Below, piece after piece: positions 23,871 through 31,846 of a stretch of DNA of 64,000 nucleotides. The stretch's first letter is position 1. Each line of letters starts with the position of its first letter. The notes beneath the pieces are model-generated. The model was not told the DNA's origin. It did not search any database and saw only the letters and a list, made by a program, of their open reading frames with translations. The position numbers and the translations under genes were made by a program. Origin of the DNA: Leifsonia sp. Root112D2. GTDB lineage: Bacteria > Actinomycetota > Actinomycetes > Actinomycetales > Microbacteriaceae. The DNA lies in NCBI RefSeq assembly GCF_001424905.1, contig NZ_LMCU01000002.1, positions 62,001-126,000 of the forward strand, written 5' to 3'.

Positions 23871-25592
23871 TCACTCCACGGGCGAGGCCGGGCCCGGGGC
23901 TGTCGGCGAAGCCGTCGTGGCGACCGCCCGCACCTTCGGGTCGTGTTCATCGGCACCGTAGTCGCTCGAGGTAGTGCTGTCATGCCCGTCCTTCACCTTC
24001 AGCGCCTTGAAGACGACGGTGAGCACCACCGAGACAATCGCGTTGATGACGAACGCGGTGATGGCGATGTAGATCGGGATGTTGGTGAACGGAATGGCTG
24101 CGATCGATCCGCCGAAATGAGCTCCGGTTGCGGGATTGACGACGCCGTACGCCGCCATCGTGCCGTAGAGAATTCCCGCGGCCCAGCCGATCAGCAGCGC
24201 CCAGCGGTGGAACCAGCGCGTGTACAGGCCCGCGACGATCGCCGGGAACGTCTGCAGAATCCAGACCCCGCCGAGGAGTTGCATGTTGATGGCCGCGGAC
24301 TGATCCATCACGAGCACGAACAGCAGCGCGCCGAGTTTCACCAGCAGGGAGACCAGTTTGGAGACCTTGGCCTCCTGCTCCGGCGTCGCATGCGGTTTGA
24401 ACAGGTCCCGATAGATGTTGCGCGTGAACAGATTGGATGCCGCGATCGACATGATGGCGGCCGGTACGAGAGCGCCCACCGCGATGGCAGCAAGCGCGAC
24501 GCCGGCGAACCACGACGGAAAGTTGTCGAGGAACAGCTGGGGCACCACGAGCTGCGGGTTGATCTTGCCGTCCAGGCCGAGCGGGATGGTTCCCGCCTTG
24601 ATCGCGACGTAGCCGAGCAACGCCAGAAACCCGAGCATGAGCGAGTAGATCGGCAGCACGACAGCATTGCGGCGAATCGTGTTGCGACTCTTTGTGGAGA
24701 GCACGCCGGTGATCGAATGCGGGTACATGAACAGCGCCATGGCCGATCCGAGAGCGAGCGTCCAGTAGGCGTTGAAGCTCGTCGCCCCGGGAATGACCGA
24801 GCCGACGGGCGCTCCGGTGGCGGGATTCGTCGCAGACATCTTCGCCGACGCCGCGTCGAAGATGTGGGCCCATCCACCGAAGTGCGAAGGCAGCCAGATG
24901 ATCGCAACGATGATGGCAATGTAGATGAGCAGATCCTTCACCACGGCTATCGCGGCGGGAGCGCGCAACCCGGCCGTGTACGTGTACGCGGCGAGCACGA
25001 CGAAGGCAATGATCAGAGGAAGATCGGCAAGAAACGGGTTGGCGTCGCTGCCGAGCCCGAGTACCGAGAGCACCGCCTTGATGCCAACCAGCTGCAACGC
25101 GATGTACGGCATCGTCGCGACGATGCCGGTGACCGCAACCGCCGTGGAGAGTGTCTTGCTTCCGTAGCGGCCTCCGACGAAGTCGGCAGGCGTCACGAAG
25201 CCGTGGCGGTGCGACACCGACCAGAGCCGCGCCATGAGCAAAAAGACGATCGGGTACAGCACCACCGTGTACGGCACGGCGAAGAATCCGCTGACCGCGC
25301 CGGTGCTGTACATGGCCGCCGGAACGGCGATGAATGTGTATGCCGTGTAAAGGTCACCGCCAAGGAGAAACCAGGTGATCCAGCTGCCGAAGCCGCGGCC
25401 GCCGAGGCCCCATTGGTCGAGGGACTTCAGCCCACGTTCCTCGGGCTTGATGCGCCAGCGCACGGCAACGAAACCCATGACGGCCACGATGACAAAGATG
25501 ATGATGACCACGGCAAGGGCTACACCGTCGACCTTGTGCGTGCCGGTTGTCGCAGCGGCTGTAGCCATCGACGCGAACGGCGCGGCGCTCAT
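23871..25592 (-). CDS. Sodium:solute symporter, monocarboxylate permease (MctP-like)
   Basis: The 573-residue protein has about 13 membrane helices and sodium-symporter blocks: GFVTPADFVGGRYGSKTLS, YTAGLRAPAAIAVVKDLLIYIAI and ALFMYPHSITGVLSTKSRNTIRRN. The last resembles the monocarboxylate (lactate, pyruvate, acetate) branch. The C-terminal tail of about 60 residues is polar and Pro/Ser/Thr-rich. It overlaps the small DUF3311 gene by 4 nt, a pairing seen often with MctP-type permeases. Substrate is inferred from family. Confidence 0.87.
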   Translation of the reverse strand: MSAAPFASMATAAATTGTHKVDGVALAVVIIIFVIVAVMGFVAVRWRIKPEERGLKSLDQWGLGGRGFGSWITWFLLGGDLYTAYTFIAVPAAMYSTGAVSGFFAVPYTVVLYPIVFLLMARLWSVSHRHGFVTPADFVGGRYGSKTLSTAVAVTGIVATMPYIALQLVGIKAVLSVLGLGSDANPFLADLPLIIAFVVLAAYTYTAGLRAPAAIAVVKDLLIYIAIIVAIIWLPSHFGGWAHIFDAASAKMSATNPATGAPVGSVIPGATSFNAYWTLALGSAMALFMYPHSITGVLSTKSRNTIRRNAVVLPIYSLMLGFLALLGYVAIKAGTIPLGLDGKINPQLVVPQLFLDNFPSWFAGVALAAIAVGALVPAAIMSIAASNLFTRNIYRDLFKPHATPEQEAKVSKLVSLLVKLGALLFVLVMDQSAAINMQLLGGVWILQTFPAIVAGLYTRWFHRWALLIGWAAGILYGTMAAYGVVNPATGAHFGGSIAAIPFTNIPIYIAITAFVINAIVSVVLTVVFKALKVKDGHDSTTSSDYGADEHDPKVRAVATTASPTAPGPASPVE

Positions 25593-25897
25593 TTCTGCCC
25601 CTCCGTCTTGCCGTGGCGCGCGTGTGAGGGGTTGCTCGGGTCGCTGCGCACGGCGTCACGTCGGCGGCGATCCTCCTTTGTGATGATCACGTAACAGATC
25701 CACAACAGCACCGCATCGATGAGCACCCAGAGCATCTGATACCAGTAGAAGAACGGCATTCCGAAAAGCGCCGGCTCCGCACGGGCATAGATGGGAACTA
25801 TCAGCGGCAGGGCTATCGCAATAACGATAAGAATGCCCGATATGACATACGGACCGCGTCTCGCTGGCCCACGTGTGGGAATCTCTGGTGTCGACAT
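25589..25897 (-). CDS. DUF3311 small membrane protein
   Basis: This 102-residue protein has two helices (YVISGILIVIAIALPLIVPIYA and YWYQMLWVLIDAVLLWICYVIIT), with the FFYWYQMLW signature of DUF3311 between them, and a basic C-terminus. DUF3311 proteins occur next to sodium:solute symporters and are probably accessory subunits. GAGGAG lies 5-10 nt before the ATG. The 175-base gap upstream of it holds an imperfect inverted repeat (CTGATCGG ... CCGATCAG, near 25948-25998) of unknown meaning. Confidence 0.82.
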   Translation of the reverse strand: MSTPEIPTRGPARRGPYVISGILIVIAIALPLIVPIYARAEPALFGMPFFYWYQMLWVLIDAVLLWICYVIITKEDRRRRDAVRSDPSNPSHARHGKTEGQK

Positions 25898-26072
25898 TGA
25901 CGCTCCTCATGAACCCCGGCTCTGCGGCCATTCCGCGGGAGTGTCTGATCGGCGGTGGCGCGTGCCTCACGCCGACATCAACAGGAGTCCGATCAGGAGA
26001 GTACTCCCGTGAGGAGTTTTGGCAAAGAGGACTCACCCTCCCGCTTCTGGCCCGTGCTCGGGGAATCAGCGC

Positions 26073-27014
26073 TCACGGAATCAGGGCGAGCTTGCCTCCG
26101 GCGTGCCCTGACTTCAGCAGCGTGAGCGCCGTGATGGCCTCGTCGAGCGGAAAGGTTCCGGCAACGGGGACCTTCAGACGGCCCTCCGCGGCCAGTCGGA
26201 TGAGCTGTGACCGGATGCCGTCCCGGTACGCCGCGCTTGCCGGAATCCGACCACCGATCGCCGTGAATCCATCCCGCTCTGCGCGGGCCGAATTCGCAAT
26301 GGTGACGATGCGGCTGCGATCGGCCACGAGCGCCAGCGAGACATCGATCGCCTCGTCGGTGCCGATACAGTCGAGCGCCGCGACGGGGCTGGCCGAGAAC
26401 TCGTCGCGAAGGCGCTCGAGCAGATCGTTGCCATAGGCAATCGGCTCAGCCCCAAACGAGCGCAGTGTCTCGAAGTTCTTCGGACTCGCGGTGCCGATGA
26501 CCCGTGCGCCGATGATTCTTGCCTGCTGAAGCACGCTGACGCCCACCGCGCCGGATGCGCCGTGTACGAGAATCGTCTCGCCCGCCGCGACGGACGTGAC
26601 ATGCAGCATCTCGGCAGCGGTCGAACCGGCCAGCAGCAGATTCGCGGCCTGCGAAAAGTCGAGGGCGTCGGGCTTCGCAAAGACGTCCGCGGCAGGCACG
26701 GTCACCTCGGTGGCATAGCCACCGGAGATGCGAAAGGCGAGCACCTCGTCGCCGACGGCGCCGCCGCCCGAGCCGATCTGCGTATCCGGCCCGAGAGCGC
26801 TGAGAATGCCGGCGACCTCATACCCGATGGCGATCGCAGCCTGCGGCGTTGACGGGTTTCGGGCACCGGCGAAGTGCTTGTAGTCGGCCGGATTCATTCC
26901 GGCCGCCTTCACCCGTATCGTGACCTGACCGGCGCCGGGTGCCGGCACCTCCTTGTCGACCAGTCGCAGCTGTTCCAGGCCTCCGAAGCCCTCGGCAATC
27001 CATGTCTTAGCCAT
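26073..27014 (-). CDS. NADP-dependent zinc-free alcohol dehydrogenase/quinone oxidoreductase
   Basis: A medium-chain dehydrogenase/reductase of 313 residues of the QOR branch. GMNPADYKHF replaces the catalytic-zinc region, followed by GYEVAG. The cofactor fold is ILVHGASGAVGVSVLQQARIIGARVIGT, and the tail DEAITALTLLKSGHAGGKLALIP is typical. It contains no structural-zinc Cys cluster. These enzymes reduce quinones or activated alkenes and aldehydes. It starts 6 nt after a TAACTT box, again leaderless. The 3' end faces no terminator that I can see. Confidence 0.88.
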   Translation of the reverse strand: MAKTWIAEGFGGLEQLRLVDKEVPAPGAGQVTIRVKAAGMNPADYKHFAGARNPSTPQAAIAIGYEVAGILSALGPDTQIGSGGGAVGDEVLAFRISGGYATEVTVPAADVFAKPDALDFSQAANLLLAGSTAAEMLHVTSVAAGETILVHGASGAVGVSVLQQARIIGARVIGTASPKNFETLRSFGAEPIAYGNDLLERLRDEFSASPVAALDCIGTDEAIDVSLALVADRSRIVTIANSARAERDGFTAIGGRIPASAAYRDGIRSQLIRLAAEGRLKVPVAGTFPLDEAITALTLLKSGHAGGKLALIP

Positions 27015-27020
27015 GGCTGC

Positions 27021-27026
27021 AAGTTA
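27021..27026 (-). promoter_or_regulatory. Leaderless -10 box TAACTT
   Basis: TAACTT (minus strand) lies 6 nt before the ATG at 27014. Confidence 0.4.
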
Positions 27027-27048
27027 ACCACTCGGCGCCGTGACACGG

Positions 27049-28074
27049 TCAGCGGCGGCGTGTGCGCATCGCGCCCCACAGCGCAGTGGCGGCAGCGGCG
27101 CCGGCGAAGGCGCCCGCGAGGAGCTTCATGCGCTGTCGAGATGCCATGGCCTGAATGCTGCGGGACTGTGCGCGATCATCGAAGATGCCGTGGCTGCCGA
27201 AGTCCTCACTCTCGTCAGCGGGCTCCCACAGGTTCACGGGGGCGGAGGGATCGCGAGGCTGGCTCGTCTGCTGGCCGCCGAAGCCCGTGCGGGCCAAATA
27301 GTGGTCGAGCATGCCGGGCACGACGGCGTTGCCGATCATGGACTTCACCGTGCTGCGTCCGACCCACCACTCCCGGCGGCGCGGGTGGAACGCCGCGTAC
27401 ACGACGGCGTGGGCCGCGACCTCCGGTTGGTAGATCGGCGGCACGGGCTGTGCCTGCTTGGGCAGCCTCGACAGCAACCACGAGAACTGCGGCGTGTTGA
27501 GGGCGGGCAGTTGCACCATCGTCGTGCGAACACCGCTCGATTCGTGCAGAAGCTCGCAACGCAACGATTCGTTGAACCCCTGGATGGCGTGCTTCGCTCC
27601 GCAGTATGCGCTCTGCAAGGGAATGCCCCGATAGGCGAGCGCCGACCCGACCTGCACGATGGTCCCCTCATCGCGCGTCCGCATCCGTTTCAACGCGGCC
27701 ATCGTGCAGTAGACGAAGCCCAGGTAACTGACCTCGGTCGCGCGCCGGAACTCAGCCGCCGAGATTTCCGAGAACGGGGCGAACGCCGACGAGAAGGCGG
27801 CATTGACCCAGATGTCGATGGGTCCGAGTTCCTGTTCGATTCGTTCGACGGCGGCCTCGACGGCATCGGCATCTGCCACATCGACAGACACGGCAAACGG
27901 ATGTCCGCCGGCGGCACGCACCTCGGCTTCGGCGCCAGCCAGTCCGGCGGCGCCACGCGCGAGCAGGGCCACGCGGGCACGCTCCCGCCCGAACTCGATC
28001 GCGGTAGCCCGTCCGACTCCCCCGCTTGCACCCGTCACCGCGACCACGAGCGGCCGCTCTCGCCTCGTCATCAT
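27049..28074 (-). CDS. SDR-family oxidoreductase with C-terminal membrane segment
   Basis: The protein has 341 residues: cofactor motif TGASGGVGRA, VNAAFSSAF in place of the usual NNAG, Ser in VQVGSALAY and the YCGAK pair. About 90 extra residues follow the SDR core: a segment of Pro/Arg-rich linker (QTSQPRDPSAPVNLWEPADES), and a final Ala-rich hydrophobic helix (LLAGAFAGAAAATALWGAM) that may anchor it. These extended SDRs are widespread in stress-related actinobacterial loci; the substrate is unknown. Start is one of two adjacent ATGs; the first overlaps the stop of the acidic small gene by 1 nt (TGATG). Confidence 0.85.
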   Translation of the reverse strand: MMTRRERPLVVAVTGASGGVGRATAIEFGRERARVALLARGAAGLAGAEAEVRAAGGHPFAVSVDVADADAVEAAVERIEQELGPIDIWVNAAFSSAFAPFSEISAAEFRRATEVSYLGFVYCTMAALKRMRTRDEGTIVQVGSALAYRGIPLQSAYCGAKHAIQGFNESLRCELLHESSGVRTTMVQLPALNTPQFSWLLSRLPKQAQPVPPIYQPEVAAHAVVYAAFHPRRREWWVGRSTVKSMIGNAVVPGMLDHYLARTGFGGQQTSQPRDPSAPVNLWEPADESEDFGSHGIFDDRAQSRSIQAMASRQRMKLLAGAFAGAAAATALWGAMRTRRR

Positions 28075-28235
28075 CAGGCCGCGCCGCCCGACGCCGTATC
28101 CTCCTGCGTCTCCGGATTGTGATGCTCCTGCTGGGATGGTTCGTTGCTTAGCCCCGCGTCTTCCTGTCCCGTCTCCGGCGCGCCCTCACGGTCGGTTTCG
28201 TCGTCGTTCTCGTGGTCTGGATGCTTGTCGCTCAT
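28074..28235 (-). CDS. Small acidic hydrophilic protein (53 aa)
   Basis: MSDKHPDHENDDETDREG begins a 53-residue protein made almost only of Asp, Glu, Gln, Asn, His, Ser, Thr and Pro, ending TASGGAA. It has no hydrophobic core and should be intrinsically disordered. The ATG is preceded by a GA-rich stretch (GAAAGAGAG) that could serve as ribosome site. Its stop overlaps the SDR start by 1 nt, which supports real translation. Longer open frame upstream has no support. I know no function; similar acidic peptides are seen near stress genes. Confidence 0.55.
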   Translation of the reverse strand: MSDKHPDHENDDETDREGAPETGQEDAGLSNEPSQQEHHNPETQEDTASGGAA

Positions 28236-28385
28236 CGTCTCTCTTTCGTCTCGGTCCGACCGTTTCTGGCGGCACCCGCCGCCTGTGTTCCGCACGCTAC
28301 GCGCGGGGATCGTCAGCGCACAGGGCTTGACAGCGCGCACGGGAATACTAAAGTCGGAGCACTTGAGGGGACGAGGAGCCGCAGC

Positions 28386-29339
28386 ATGCCCAGACTGCAT
28401 CACAGCGACCCGACCGGTCCCGGCATCCGGCGTCTGGGGACATCGCGGCTGCGCTATCTCGACGCCGACGGCCGAACCGTGACAGACAAGCAGCTGCTTG
28501 ACCGCATAGCCGCGCTCGTGATTCCCCCGGCGTGGACGGATGTCTGGATCTCCCCGGATGAATTCGGGCACATCCAGGCGCTGGGCACCGATCAAGCCGG
28601 CCGGCGCCAGTACATCTATCACGACGCGTGGCGGGCACGGCGGGATCGCGTGAAATTCGATCGCGCCATTCTTCTGGCACAGTCGCTTCCCGCCGCGCGC
28701 CGCTCCGTGAGCCGCGACCTGGCCGGTTCCGATTTTGGCCGGTCGCGGGCTTGTGCCGCCGCATTTCGCATCATCGACCGTTCCTCACTGCGCATCGGCA
28801 ATGAGCAGTATCTGCGCAGTAACGGCAGCCGCGGCCTCACCACTTTGCTGTGCCAGCATGTGACGATCACCGCTGCGGACGCGCTCTTCACCTTTCCGTC
28901 GAAAAGCGGGCAGGAGTGGCGATCTGTCGTGACGGATGCCACTCTCGTGCGGTTCCTGGGCGCGATCCAGGCCGCACGCGGGCCGCGCTCACGCCTGCTC
29001 TCCTGGCGAGACCCGCGCTGGCACTCGCTGACCACGGCGCTGGTCAACGATGACATCCGTGAACGCACCGGCGGCGAGCTGACAGCCAAAGACTTCCGCA
29101 CCCTGCGCGGGACCATCGCCGCCGCAACCTCGCTCGCCAGCCGCGACGGCGGCGAGCACGACGCCGACGCCGCCATCACCCGGGCGATCGAGCACACGGC
29201 GGATGCGCTGGGCAACACCCGCGCGGTAGCCAAGGCGAGCTACATCGATCCGCGCATCTTCGATCGCTACCGTGCCGGTCAGGTGCTGAACACTCGGCTT
29301 TCACCCGAATCTGCCCTGCTGCGCCTGCTGGAGAGCTGA
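28386..29339 (+). CDS. DNA topoisomerase IB (poxvirus-like)
   Basis: The 317-residue protein matches the bacterial type IB topoisomerases. The N-terminal domain has PAWTDVWISPDEFGHIQALGTDQAGRRQYIYH, and the catalytic domain has RIGNEQYLRSNGSRGLTTL, the Lys in FPSKSGQEW, and RTLRGTIAA. The catalytic Tyr286 is in SYIDPRIF. These relax DNA supercoils through a 3'-phosphotyrosyl link and need no cofactor. An ATG with GAGGAG about 10 nt upstream fixes the start. It is divergent from the SDR/acidic-protein operon. The role in bacteria is not well established. Confidence 0.9.
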   Translation: MPRLHHSDPTGPGIRRLGTSRLRYLDADGRTVTDKQLLDRIAALVIPPAWTDVWISPDEFGHIQALGTDQAGRRQYIYHDAWRARRDRVKFDRAILLAQSLPAARRSVSRDLAGSDFGRSRACAAAFRIIDRSSLRIGNEQYLRSNGSRGLTTLLCQHVTITAADALFTFPSKSGQEWRSVVTDATLVRFLGAIQAARGPRSRLLSWRDPRWHSLTTALVNDDIRERTGGELTAKDFRTLRGTIAAATSLASRDGGEHDADAAITRAIEHTADALGNTRAVAKASYIDPRIFDRYRAGQVLNTRLSPESALLRLLES

Positions 29340-29472
29340 ACCAGACACCTCCACGCTTGAACGCAAGGGGCTTGCACGGCCGCGTGCCGCGCGTAGCGTG
29401 TCAGTCGTCACGCGCCGAGGGATGAAGGGCCACGACATGTCTCGGCTTCAGTGCGCAACGCGAGGAGGAACG

Positions 29473-31365
29473 ATGTCTGAGCCACAGATCGAACGGGTGG
29501 ATTCCGGAACAATCGAGGTTGCCGAGCTGGCCGCGCAACTGCGTGTCGACTCCATTCGCGCGGCATCCGGGCCCTCGTCAGGCCATGTCACCTCGAGCCT
29601 GTCGGCGGCAGATCTGATGGCTGTTCTGCTCACGCGATACCTCCACTACGACTGGAACGATCCTCGCAACAGGAACAATGACCACCTGATCTTTTCCAAG
29701 GGGCACGCCTCTCCTCTGCTGTATTCGATGTTCAAGGCGGCCGGCGTCATCGATGACACCGAGCTGACCAGCACGTATCGACGTTTCGGATCCCGGCTGC
29801 AGGGGCATCCAACGCCGCAGCTGCCATGGGTCGACGTCGCCACCGGATCGCTCGGACAGGGCCTGCCGATCGGTGTTGGCATTGCATGGGTCGCGCGGCG
29901 CCTGGAGAAGCTTCCGTACCATGTGTGGGTCTTGTGTGGCGACAGCGAGTTAGCCGAGGGCTCGATCTGGGAGGCCCTCGACAAGGCCGGTCTGAACGGC
30001 CTGTCGAACCTGACCGTGATCGTCGACGTGAACAGGCTCGGCCAGCGTGGTCCCACCGAACTGGAATGGGATCTGGATGCGTACGGCCGACGGGTCGAGG
30101 CGTTCGGGGCACGCGCGATCGCCATCGATGGGCACGACATCGACGCCATCGACTCCGCGCTCGACATGGCGCGCTCCAGCGACGCGCCGACGGTCATCCT
30201 CGCCAAGACGGTCAAGGGAAAGGGTGTGCCGGAAATCGAGAACGAGGATGGATGGCATGGCAAGGCATTGCCCCAGGAGATGGCTGAGCATGCGGTCGCT
30301 GCGCTTGGTGGGGTGCGAAACGATACGATCTCGCCCCTGCTGCCCGAAGACGCCGAAACAGGCACTACGAGCGCGGAGTTCCGGCCCGTCGATGTGCACG
30401 TCGCGATGCCGAGCTACGAACTCGGCGAGAAAGTGGCGACGCGCACCGCGTATGGTGACGCGCTGAAGGCGATCGGCGTTCACGAAGACGTCGTCGTCAC
30501 CGACGGCGAGGTGAGCAACTCCACCTATGCGAGCACCTTCGCCGCAGAGTACCCGGAGCGCTATTTCGAGATGTACATCGCGGAGCAACAGCTGATAGCC
30601 ACCGCCGTGGCCATGTCGGTGCGCGGATACCGGCCATTCGCCTCGACGTTCGCGGCGTTCTTCTCGCGCGCCTATGATTTCATTCGGATGGCGGCCGTCT
30701 CCGAGGCAAACATTCGGCTGTGCGGCTCGCACGCCGGCGTCGAGATCGGCGAGGACGGCCCCTCGCAGATGGCGCTCGAGGACATCGCCGCGTTGCGCGC
30801 CATCGTCGGTTCCACCGTGCTCTACCCCGCGGATGCGACGAGCGCCGCTGCGCTGGTCGGCGAGATGCTCGAACGAAGCGGAATCGTGTATCTGCGCACG
30901 ACCCGTGGCAAATACCCGGTGCTCTACCCCTCCGGTGAGAGATTCCCGATCGGTGGCAGCAAGACCCTGCGCTCGAGCGACGACGACGCCGTCACCCTGA
31001 TCGGCGCCGGCGTCACCGTGCACACCTGTCTCGCCGCGGCGGAGCAGCTCGCGACCGACGGAATCTCGGCACGCGTCATCGACCTGTATTCGGTGAAGCC
31101 GCTGGATCGGGACACCCTCATCGAAGCGTCGACGGCCACCGGCGGCTTCGTCGTGGTCGAAGACCACCACGTCGAGGGCGGCGTTGGCTCCGCCGTCGTC
31201 GAGGCGCTGGCCGACCAGCAGAATCCGCCGCGTGCGATCCTGCTCGGTGTGCAGGGACGGCCCGGCTCCGGCACGGCGATCGAACTCATGGATGCCGCAG
31301 GCATCGGCACGGCACGCGTCGTGCAGGCAGCACACAGCCTTGTCGACGACTCGAGGTCGCGCTGA
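29473..31365 (+). CDS. Transketolase, single-chain form of the split (archaeal-like) type
   Basis: The 630-residue protein carries all three transketolase domains. TPP binding: GHASPLLY, GSLGQGLPIGVG, and GDSELAEGSIWEAL at 156-169 with Asn187 closing the motif. The pyrimidine domain has RYFEMYIAEQQLIATAVAM, including the catalytic Glu. The N-terminal motif is SSGHVTSSLSAADLMAVLL, where classical TktA reads GHPGxPMGxA, so it resembles the two-subunit transketolases fused into one chain. It transfers C2 units between sugar phosphates in the pentose phosphate pathway. GAGGAGGAACG precedes the ATG. Whether it is the main housekeeping enzyme cannot be told from this window. Confidence 0.85.
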   Translation: MSEPQIERVDSGTIEVAELAAQLRVDSIRAASGPSSGHVTSSLSAADLMAVLLTRYLHYDWNDPRNRNNDHLIFSKGHASPLLYSMFKAAGVIDDTELTSTYRRFGSRLQGHPTPQLPWVDVATGSLGQGLPIGVGIAWVARRLEKLPYHVWVLCGDSELAEGSIWEALDKAGLNGLSNLTVIVDVNRLGQRGPTELEWDLDAYGRRVEAFGARAIAIDGHDIDAIDSALDMARSSDAPTVILAKTVKGKGVPEIENEDGWHGKALPQEMAEHAVAALGGVRNDTISPLLPEDAETGTTSAEFRPVDVHVAMPSYELGEKVATRTAYGDALKAIGVHEDVVVTDGEVSNSTYASTFAAEYPERYFEMYIAEQQLIATAVAMSVRGYRPFASTFAAFFSRAYDFIRMAAVSEANIRLCGSHAGVEIGEDGPSQMALEDIAALRAIVGSTVLYPADATSAAALVGEMLERSGIVYLRTTRGKYPVLYPSGERFPIGGSKTLRSSDDDAVTLIGAGVTVHTCLAAAEQLATDGISARVIDLYSVKPLDRDTLIEASTATGGFVVVEDHHVEGGVGSAVVEALADQQNPPRAILLGVQGRPGSGTAIELMDAAGIGTARVVQAAHSLVDDSRSR

Positions 31366-31381
31366 ATGAGCCTCCCGATGC

Positions 31382-31846
31382 TTACCGGGCGACGACCAGG
31401 GCCTGTGGGGCTGCCTGTTTCATGCGGGTCTTCAACCACGCAATCTGCACCGCGGTCTCCTTGTCGCACTTCGCGACGACGCCGAGCAGCTCCTCGTCGC
31501 GCAGCGCCTGTGCGGCCTGTTTGACCATGGTCCAGGTGCAGTCAACGAAGTTCGCGAGAATGTAGAGATCCTGCAGATCACGCAACAGCCCGATCGGCCC
31601 GCTGCGTGTCTCGCCGAGGCCCTCGGCATGAATATTCTCCGGCTCGCTGGCCTGATCATCGTCTTCGCCATAGCGGTCGACAACCGGTGCGAGAGCGTGC
31701 ATATGGGCGTCGCACTGTTTGGCCAGAGTCATGCACAAAAAGTACACATCGGGCTCATGGCCGTGGCCTTCGGCGACCTGCCAATACGATTCAGCCATCG
31801 TCTGCTCCGCCTTGTGCAGCAATCCCAAATACGACGACAGCTTCAT
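31382..31846 (-). CDS. Helical protein linked to molybdopterin oxidoreductase, unknown function
   Basis: The 154-residue protein looks all-alpha: KLSSYLGLLHKAEQTMAESYWQVAEGHG, then VYFLCMTLAKQCDAHMHALAPVVDRYG, an acidic linker, and two more helices (LRDLQDLYILANFVDCTWTMVKQAAQAL and ETAVQIAWLKTRMKQA). Glu residues one helical turn apart in helix 1 and the CDAHMHAL run recall ferritin-like folds, but the ligand set is not clear enough to claim metal binding. It overlaps the molybdoenzyme gene by 4 nt (ATGA), so it is made with it and may be an assembly factor or electron partner. Confidence 0.68.
   Translation of the reverse strand: MKLSSYLGLLHKAEQTMAESYWQVAEGHGHEPDVYFLCMTLAKQCDAHMHALAPVVDRYGEDDDQASEPENIHAEGLGETRSGPIGLLRDLQDLYILANFVDCTWTMVKQAAQALRDEELLGVVAKCDKETAVQIAWLKTRMKQAAPQALVVAR

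Noticed and set aside
23727..25694. 655-residue plus-strand open frame rich in Arg, Asp, His and Gln
   Set aside because: It is antisense to the sodium symporter, whose minus-strand helices are clear.
25898..26072. Possible riboswitch or regulatory hairpin upstream of the DUF3311/symporter operon
   Set aside because: Only an imperfect 8-bp inverted repeat with a long loop is visible, and no known riboswitch core was recognised.
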